Source: Chara braunii
Taxonomy: Eukaryota > Streptophyta > Charophyceae > Charales > Characeae
Assembly: GCA_003427395.1 (NCBI GenBank)
Contig: BFEA01000149.1
Span: forward strand, 330,411 to 370,029
Reading direction: 5' to 3'
DNA length: 39,619 nt
Under the pieces are notes generated by a model. That model was given only the letters and a program-made list of their open reading frames with translations, did not search any database and had not been told where the DNA came from. Shown in pieces: positions 32,302 to 39,619 of the stretch (positions are counted from its first letter, which is position 1; each line of letters opens with the position of its first letter). The translations under genes and the position numbers were made by a program.

Positions 32302-34833
32302 GTTTAGGTAGTTAGGTTAGATAAATGGTTATGCACGTAGGTAAATAGATAGGTTGGTCGGTTATTTGGTTGGATTAGTGATGGGTGGGTTAGCTGGTTG
32401 GTTAGTTAGTTGGTTGGTTGGATCATGACAAGGTTGGTTGCCTGGTTGGTTGGTTGGTTGGTTGGTTTATAAATATATCAATGAGGGATCCTTATATCGG
32501 TGAAAAATGTTACATAGGGTATTTACGTGGTCAGCGAGGTAAGCAGGCCGGTAGCCAGCTATATGGGTAGGTAGGTACGCATGTGGATAGGGAGGTTGGT
32601 AGGTGGATAGATAGGTAGTGAGTTAGATCGGTTGGATGGTCGATACGCATGTTTTATTGGTTGGTTGGTAGGTTGGCTTGTTGTTTGGTTTCATTGGTGG
32701 TGGGCGAGTTGGTTGCCCATTTGGTACGTAGGTAGCTAGGACGATAATCGGCTGATTGGTTTGTTGATTGGTTTGTTGATTGCTTCATAGATATATCGAT
32801 GAAGGATCATTATATCGGTGGTATACATAGGTTGGTGGATAGATATAAAAGGTAGGTAAGTGGGTACGTTGGTAGGTAGGCAAGTAAATAGGTAGGTAGA
32901 TTGGTAGATGGATAGATGGGTAGTAAGGTAGGTAGGTTGGATAGTTTGTTGGTTCGTTGGTAGGTTGGTTGATATGTTGTTTGGTTGCCAAGTTTTTGGT
33001 TGGTAGGTTATTTGGTACAACTATTGGTGGGTGGGTTGGGTCGTTGGTAGGTACGTCGATAGGTAGGTATGTACATAGTCAGGTATATGGGTAGGTAGGC
33101 AGGTGGATAAGTAGGTTGGTAGTTGGATGATAGCTCGTGAGGTAAGTAGGTTGGATGGTTGGCATGCATGTTTTGTTAGTTCGTTGGTAGGTTGCCTAAT
33201 ACGTTGGTTCGTTGGTTGTTTGGTTTGATTGGTGTATGTGGGTTGGGTGGTTGATCATTTGGTTGGTTGGTAGGTAGGTCGACTGCATGGTTGGTTGGTT
33301 GGTTGGTTGGTTGGTTGGTTGGTTGGTTCATAGATATCGATAAGGAATCATTATATCGAAAAAAAATGATACATAGAAAGATAAATGGACTTTTGCGTAC
33401 TTATGATGGTAGGCAACTATATTAGTAGGTATTAAAGTGGTAGGTAGGTAGGTAGGTAGGTAGGTAGGTAGGTAGGTAGGTAGGTAGGCATGCAGGTAGC
33501 TAGGTGGGTATGTAGGTAGGTAGGCGTGTAGATAGGTAGGCGTGTAGGTAGGCAGGTGGGCAGGTAGGCAGGTGGGCAAGTAGATAGGTAGGTAGGCAGA
33601 TAGGTAGGCAGGTAGATGGGTAGGTAGGCAGGTAGATATGTAGATAGGTAGGTAGGTAGGTAGGTATTTAGGTAGGTAGGTAGGTAGGTAGGTAGGTAGG
33701 TAGGTAGGTAGGTAGGTAGGTAGGTAGGAAGGCAGACAGACAGATAGGTACATAGGCGGGTAAGTAGATGTATAGGCAAGTAAATAGGCAGGAAGGTAGA
33801 TATGTATTTGCACAGGCAGGAAGGTAGATAGGTAGTTGCATAGGCAGGAAGGTAGATAGGTAGTTGCACAGGCAGAAAGGTAGATAGGTAGTTGCACAGG
33901 CAGGGAGGCAAGTATATGCGTACGTAGGTAGGTAGATAGGAACATAGACAGGAAGGTAGGTAGGTGGACACACAAGTGGGTAGTTTGGTATGTATGCAGA
34001 TAGGTAGGTAGGTAGGTAGGTAGGTTGGAAGGTTGGTAGGTGTTTAGGTAGGTTGGTGGTAGGTATGAAAGGTAGGTAGGCGGGTACATAGCTAGGTTAG
34101 CAGGTAGAAAGGTTCATAGGTAGGTAAGTCGATTGATAGGAAGTGAGGTAAGTTGCTTGGATGGTTTGCTGGTAGGTTGGGAGGTTGGTTGACAGGTTAT
34201 TAGATAAACAAATTATTTGGTGCTAGGAAGTTTTTATGAGAAGGTTGTTTGGTTGGTAGGTTGTTTGGTTCGACTACTAGTGGGTGGGTTGGGTGCATAG
34301 GAAACTATTAGGGTATGTATAATTGTAGGTAGGTAGATAGGTAGGTAGGTAGGTGCGTCGATAGGTAGGTAGGTAGGTAAGGTAGGTAGGTAGGTAGGTG
34401 GGGAGGTAGGTAGGTAGGTGCTCAAGTAGATAGGTAGATAGCACTGGTAGGTACCTGGGTACGTGGGTAGGTAGGTAGGTAGGTGTGCATGTAGGTATGT
34501 AGGTAGATAGGCAGGTAGATAGACAGGAGGTAGGTAGGGAAATATGTAGGTATGTGAGAGATGTTATTACAGGGAAAACACACAAGGTGTTGTGAGTAGA
34601 CTACAGACGAGATGGAACAGTTCAAACACTTAGACTGACATCCTTCGTTGTGGATCCACATTATAATTATAAAAATTGTCTCGTCTTCTTATTTTTTTAC
34701 TTCGTGTTCTTCTTCTTCTCCATTTTTTTTTTCTTCCTCTCCTGCTTTTGCCATGAAAGGTTAACGTGTACACATTATTATCCAATGTTTATGTGGTTAT
34801 GTATGCAGCATACTAATAAATGCACACATTTTA

Positions 34834-34960
34834 TGTGTGTGTGTGTGTGTATATGTGGGTGTATCGGTGTATGTGTTCGTGTGTTTGGTTGTGTATGTAG
34901 CTATGAGTGTGTTTGTGTTAGCCTGTGTATGTGTGCGTCAGTCATTGTGTCGAGATGAAG
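34834..34960 (+). repeat. Degenerate TG microsatellite
   Basis: A (GT)9 run (from 34834) passes into TGTGTATGTG-type text. The Cys-Val open frame across it is a repeat product. Confidence 0.85.
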
Positions 34961-35980
34961 TATATATCAACATGTTTGTATAAATGTATGAATGAGTTTA
35001 AATAAGTATGGAAGGCAAAGTTATAGTTTATGTCTAAATATATAAGTAAATAATCATAAGACAAAATGTACAAAAACATGTATAAATGAGTGTGAAAGTA
35101 AAAACGTAAGTGATACAACCTTTGTCAAAGTGCAACCATAAATTGTAGTGTATATGCAATATTGTACATAAATACGACTGTCAATACAATCGATTGTCTA
35201 AATTCAAATAATGAAGATAAAAAAAGAGAAAACTAACATAGTCCAATCATGTGTCTATGCAAAATGAAATGATAAACTGAAACAGAAGAGTACTATGGCC
35301 CGTACTCAAGGATGAGAGACACAAATAAACAAATGAATTAATGTTATTGCGCTCAAAGAATGAGATGTAAAAATTGATAAATCAACGAATGTTATTGTGA
35401 AAGAGAAATACAAATACTCATAACTATGTATTAATAACTAAAAGGAAAGGGAAAAAATTCATATAAATGTGACAAATAAACACTATTTGTTTATTACGAT
35501 CAAGAAAACGATCTTATATCCAACGGACAAAGAAAATGTTTTATTGTGTTCGTGAATTTTTTTCCTCTCATTTTTTTATTGTTGTTACTTGACTTTTGCA
35601 ACCATCGTCATTTTACAAGCTCACAGGGCGGGCGCTTTACATCCGTGCACGATGTAACTCTTCTTGAAGAGGTGTGTTAAGCCCTGCAGTTCTACATAAT
35701 TTTTTGACCTCTTAATATATGTGATTGTTTTTTTTTTTTTCCGATGTTTTTCCCCCTCTTTGATTATCCAATGTTATAAATACGATTGTTTTATTCACAT
35801 AAAAAGCAGTTGGATAAAAAAATAAATAATATAAGATTTTGCTAACATGTCATGAAATGGTAGTAATGTGTGTGCAGACGTACGAATGTGTTAAAACGAG
35901 TTAGCAAGACACACTATATGCTACAAATATTTTAAGTAACGGTGAACAACTTTATTAAAAAAAAAAAAAAAAAAAAGCAC
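34961..35980. other. AT-rich sequence without recognisable feature
   Basis: Contains an A18 tract near its right end (35957-35975). No repeat partner or gene was seen. Confidence 0.5.
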
Positions 35981-36042
35981 AATCACCCGGATCACCTTGT
36001 TTTCCCAGTCCGGTCGGTCATGCAAGGACTAAGGAAGATCCA

Positions 36043-36045
<3 letters not shown>

Positions 36046-36073
<28 letters not shown>
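36046..36073 (+). repeat. A28 tract
   Basis: A homopolymer inside the first large unit of the AT-rich block. The second unit has only a short A-rich stretch at the same place. Confidence 0.9.
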
Positions 36074-36885
36074 CTACATCTTGCAGAGAAATAAATTGAA
36101 CAGTTTTTGCCTCGATGTCATATCAATTTTTTTTACCAGATTAATACATGGTTGCCTCACTGAACGTTTGGGGCTCCCTTGGCTGACCTCGAACGTTCGA
36201 GCGTTCAGGGTCATGTTGGGGTCAGAACCTAAAGGGGTTCGCCCCTTGCCAATTAATTATTTTGGGGCCTAAAAATTATTTGTTGTTGTTCAATTATTTT
36301 TTGTAAGTTTTGTATGACATGCACTACATGTATATAAATTTTCAACGCATTTTTCCATGCCAAATAAAAATGAAAAAGAGTCAAAACGTCCCTAGCCACC
36401 TAGTTTTTCTTTCTCTTAAATTTTTACTTTTTGCTTTGATTTTATTTTGGTGCCTTAATTTTTTTTTATTAATTTTTTAAACTTTTTTTATGAGCTTTAT
36501 ATTATGTGAAATATATATCTGGGAATTTCCAACGCATTTGGCTATCCCAAAAAAAAATGAAAGATCCCGAAAAACGGAAGTGTCAAAATTATGCTCTCGC
36601 ACTCACTAATTTTAAATATCTTTTTATTTATTTATTTTTCATATCTGAATTTTATTTTACATTTGGTAAGTAATTCAGATGTAACGCTAAGGCAAATATT
36701 GTTCGTTTTATTTTTTTTCATAACATGTTGTTTCATATTTTTTAGAAATTTTAATATATATATTTTTTAAGGTCAACATTCAACCCGAACGACCGAACGC
36801 ATCCCCAGGGGGGCCGAACGTTCAACAGGTTCGGGTTCGAAAGTTTGATTGAACCCAAATGTTGGCAACCCTATATCTTTCGTCC

Positions 36886-36919
36886 GGCTAGGCGAGTGGT
36901 CCGATCCACTCTGGTAGCC
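36886..36919. other. Two-part hairpin
   Basis: GGCTA/TAGCC (36886-36890 with 36915-36919) encloses GAGTGG/CCACTC (36894-36899 with 36906-36911) across a 3x3 internal loop. TAGGCGAGTGGT also resembles a tRNA D arm (A box), but no B box follows. Confidence 0.6.
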
Positions 36920-38916
36920 TATAAAAGAATACATGAAAAAAAAACAATAATATATAATAATTACAAATTTGATACATCATACATGTTTTAATTAGGTTCA
37001 ATAATATTATCACATAACCTAGGCTACTAGCCAGGCCGCCCAGGTCACCTTATTTTCCCGAGAAGCCCGACCGTGCAAGAACCTGGCAAGGTCCCACGTA
37101 AATTAAAAAAATAAAAAACTATGTTATGCTGAAAGATAAATTCAATAACTTTTGCCTCAAGGTCACATTACAATTATTCACCAAAATTAGAATTATACAT
37201 ATACATATATACAGAGTCACCAACACGTACGTACAGAGGTCTAAGGGCCGACCTTCGTACCTACGGGCGTTCGAAGTCTCGTTTGGGGTACGAACCCGAA
37301 GGCGTTCGACCCCCACCAACAAATATTTCGGACCCTAAAAATAAACTTTTTTTTTTTTTTTTTTTTGCGAGTTCTCTATGACGTGAGGTACATGCATATA
37401 AATTTTGAGCTCATTTGGCTCAACCAAATTAGAATTAAAAATCGCCAAAGATGGTGGTGTCAAAACGTGTTCGTCCAGGTTTTGTTTTTATTTTTTACTT
37501 TTTATTTTTATTTTAGTTCGAGGTTTAAACAATTTTATTATTTTTTGAAATATTTTTAGTGAGTTTCGTATTATGTGAGCTACACATCGGTAAATTTTCA
37601 GGCCATTAACCTATGCCAAACAAAAATGAAAAATCGCCAAAGATGACAGTGTCGAAACATGCTCGCGCATTTACTAAATTTAATTCGCTTTTATTTTTTT
37701 GTTATTTAACTTATTATTATTATTATTATTTATTCTCCGTATCAGGGTCACCACCCCGTATGTACGGAGGTCCCCGGGTTGACCTCCGTACGTACGGGCG
37801 TTCGGGGTACCGTACGAGGTTCGAACCCGACATCATTCGGCACCTGCCAAAAATTATTTTGGGGCTTAAAAATAATTGTTGTTTTCTGAATTGGTTTTTG
37901 TGAGTTCTTTATGACGTGAGGTACATACCGATTAATTTTCACATCATTTGGCTAAGCCAAATAAGAATTAAAAATCTCCAAAGATAGCCGTGTCAAAACG
38001 TGCTCGCCCATGTTGTTTTTCACTATTCAGTTTTTGTTTTCACTTTAGTTTAGGGTCTAAACAATTTTATTATTTTTTGAAACTTTTTTAGTGGGTCTTG
38101 TATTATGTGAAGTATACAGATGTAACGTTTCATGGCATTTAGGTATGCCAAAAAACAATGACAAATCGCCAAAGACGGCGGTGTCGAAAACGTGCTCACA
38201 CAGTAACTAAATTCAATTCTCTTTTTATTTTTTCTATGTTTATTATTAGTATTTGTTCTTCATTTTTTATTTTCATTTCAAATTTAGTAAGGAATTTGGA
38301 TGTAATGGTCGGGCAATTCTTGTTTAATTTACCTTTGTTCATAACATATTTTTATTTCAAAGTTTTTATTATTTTATTATATTTCTATTATGATTATTAA
38401 TTTATTATTATTATTATTATTATTTTTGAATCCGCGTTTTGCCACTCACTAATTTGTTTTTTTTTCTTTTCACTTTTTGTTTTTGCTTTATTTTGGGGCA
38501 TAAAAACAATTATTATTTTTTTCAAGCTTTATTTGTAGATTCTCTATTATGTAAGATACACATATATAAATTTTCATAGCATTTATCACAGCCAAAACAA
38601 AATGAAAAATCGTCAAAGATAGTGGTGTCAAAAACGTGCTCGCCCACTCAATAATTTAACTTTTATTTTATTTTTTCTAATTTATATTATTATTATTTGG
38701 TTTTAGTATGTGATTTTTATTTCAAATTTGGTAAAGTATTTGGATGTAACGTTAAGGCAAATGTTGTTTGGTTTACTCCTATGCATAACATATAATGTTT
38801 TCATTTTTTTTTTTTTTTTTCTCGCGTTCGACCGAACGATCGAACGTGTCGAGAGTGGATGCTGAACGTTCGGGCGTTCGCGTTCGGGCGTTCGGCCCGT
38901 CTTAAACACCGGCAAC

Positions 38917-38932
38917 CTATATATATATATGA

Positions 38933-39000
<68 letters not shown>

Positions 39001-39032
39001 CGTTATATTTATATTTATATATATATATATAT
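38917..39032. repeat. AT microsatellite upstream of the hammerhead array
   Basis: Long (TA)n with a few interruptions, including GACGATATATA at 38931-38941. That phrase is identical to text at 39098-39108 within the hammerhead units, so small unit fragments are embedded in it. Confidence 0.85.
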
Positions 39033-39120
39033 CACAGCCCCTCGTTTGTTGTCCTCTTCTCCCTCTCTGCCTACGGTTTACCGGGCAGTTCTATTTGACG
39101 ATATATATATATATATATAT

Positions 39121-39168
39121 CCTGATGAGTCGATGAAACTCCGACGAAACAGTTTGTCACAGCCCCTC
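39121..39168 (+). ncRNA. Hammerhead ribozyme core, first copy (type I topology)
   Basis: CTGATGA (39122-39128) is followed by stem II GTCG/CGAC, then GAAA. Stem III is ACA/TGT with loop GTT, followed by C39158, so GTC is the cleavage triplet before A39159. All core bases are present. The strand that would form stem I upstream has been replaced by an AT run. This copy therefore probably cannot close stem I and may be inactive on its own. Confidence 0.7.
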
Positions 39169-39512
39169 GTTTGTTGTGCTCTTCTCTCTCTCTGCCTACG
39201 GTTTTACCGGGCAGTTCTGTTTGTGACGATATATACTACGACTTTGCTAGCTTCCTGCTACGGTTCTTTCCGGTCAGGACGAGCGGCAGTGGTCGGGGCC
39301 GTTACTAGGCGGCCATGCTGTGCCTCTAGTGTCAGCGGCATGTCTGGAGTGTATTTTTTGGCTGTGACAGACCTTTCTTTGTTTCGTGGATGTTTTGCTC
39401 GTTTGTGATGGGGTGTGAACCGACAGTTTGTAGAGTTTTCCATCTGGTGTGGGTGAGTGATAGTCTACCTTGATTTTGATTAAGGTAGATTATCATTTAC
39501 AGTGTAATCAGT

Positions 39513-39594
39513 GAGGGGATTCTGCAGACTGTTGAGGGTTCGGCCTCCTGATGAGTCGGTGAAACTCCGACGAAACAGTTTGTCACAGCCCCTC
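39513..39594 (+). ncRNA. Hammerhead ribozyme, second copy with unusual stem I junction
   Basis: The core is CTGATGA (39548-39554), stem II GTCGG/CCGAC with loop TGAAACT, GAAA, stem III ACA/TGT with loop GTT, and cleavage after C39584. The downstream strand ACAGCCCCTC (39585-39594) can pair with CTGT (39529-39532) and GAGGGG (39513-39518) across a 10-base bulge. A separate small hairpin GAGG/CCTC (39534-39547) would then sit between stem I and the core. The alternative is CCCTC with GAGGG (39534-39538) and an internal loop. Neither gives the usual base pair next to the cleavage site, so activity is uncertain although the core is intact. Confidence 0.75.
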
Positions 39595-39619
39595 GTTTGT
39601 TGTCCTCTTCTCTCTCTCT

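Larger units (their letters stand above)
31080..34560 (+). repeat. GGTA/GGTT tetranucleotide satellite, ~3.4 kb
   Basis: Long degenerate runs of GTAG, GGTA and GGTT, most regular at 33438-33490 and 33640-33728. The complementary strand yields long spurious frames of Tyr-Leu-Pro-Thr repeats. The array is interrupted by a recurring non-repeat box (31677-31826, 32418-32565, 32783-32830 and 33327-33420) and by a foldback element at 32029-32301, so it is a higher-order repeat rather than a simple microsatellite. Confidence 0.9.
35980..38925 (+). repeat. Tandem AT-rich repeat block with ~190-bp units and GC-rich heads
   Basis: A lead of ATCACCTTnTTTTCCC (35992 and 37047) opens two large copies. 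Inside, units of ~190 bp start with TTnTATGACGTGAGGTACAT-like text at 36303, 36489, 37368, 37560, 37901, 38092 and 38536. They contain a conserved hairpin such as ATTTGGC-TAA-GCCAAAT (37946-37962) and the phrase CGCCAAAGATGGnGGTGTC. Unit pairs are headed by GC-rich palindromes at 36160-36208, about 37224-37267 and 37755-37798. Both large copies end in TTCGGGCGTTCG-like clusters and GGCAACCTATAT (36780-36875 and 38825-38925). Ends such as CAGGGTCACCA and AGGGTTGCCA suggest hAT-like MITE ancestry (inference). Confidence 0.65.
39034..39619 (+). mobile_element. Retrozyme-like tandem array with hammerhead ribozymes
   Basis: Three successive units begin with ACAGCCCCTCGTTTGTTGT (39034, 39159, 39585). 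The first is 125 bp, with body text to GACGATATAT then an AT run. The second is 426 bp. The third is cut by the window end. Each full junction carries a hammerhead core whose predicted cleavage point lies immediately before ACAG. Tandem non-coding units bounded by hammerhead self-cleavage are the known layout of retrozymes, and hammerheads also occur in the terminal repeats of Penelope-like elements. There is no open frame. The body of unit 2 (39159-39584) includes a 14-bp hairpin (39458-39495). Confidence 0.75.

Noticed and set aside
33328-34089. Long minus-strand open frame of Tyr-Leu-Pro-Thr repeats (253 codons) and similar ones at 31588-31905 and 32736-33020
   Set aside because: They are translations of the GGTA satellite, with shifts and stops wherever the repeat drifts. 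There is no start context or domain.

Overview
This is a gene-poor, repeat-dense stretch of a eukaryotic nuclear genome. I see no intact protein-coding gene. Long microsatellites, poly(A)/poly(T) tracts, decayed Ty3/gypsy-type gag-protease coding sequence, a hAT-like MITE with an 8-bp target duplication and a tandem element carrying hammerhead-ribozyme cores all exclude a prokaryote. The retroelement remnants would fit a plant or streptophyte genome, but the species cannot be fixed from the sequence and an animal is not excluded.

The dominant theme is a family of large non-coding repeats rich in RNA-like hairpins. A 3.3-kb module occurs at about 195-3500 (+), 7700-10800 (+) and 26000-28960 (-). 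A 1.0-1.1-kb module follows it in the same relative order in copy 1 (3505-4529) and copy 3 (24989-26000, minus). The same module occurs alone at 15995-17001 and as an inverted partial copy at 10816-11320. In copy 1 the whole block lies between inverted repeats of at least 150 bp (1-150 and 4855-5005), so it looks like a non-autonomous foldback element. Inside each 3.3-kb copy is an array of about eight or nine hairpins with a shared loop core but different stems. Homologous stems in different copies carry compensatory changes. Behind the array are ~124-bp tandem repeats and a cluster of short conserved hairpins. I regard these arrays as the main candidate for an undescribed system.

Between these blocks lie a zinc-knuckle-like gag remnant (5640-6360, +), a tRNA-like stretch (5248-5312), a 51-57-bp minisatellite (12765-13020), a SINE-like segment (15197-15345), and a broken gag-pro pseudogene (17005-19530, -). 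Further right are the hAT-like MITE (21659-22039), degenerate AT-rich tandem repeats (22640-24250), a decayed unknown gene (29745-30660, -), and a 3.4-kb GGTA-type satellite with a recurring non-repeat box and a foldback insertion (31080-34560).

The right end holds tandem AT-rich ~190-bp units with palindromic GC-rich heads (35980-38925), then a retrozyme-like tandem array (39034-window end). That array has two type I hammerhead cores spaced 426 bp apart. A 31-bp exact copy of part of this unit sits inside a CA/TA microsatellite in 3.3-kb copy 1 (3371-3401).
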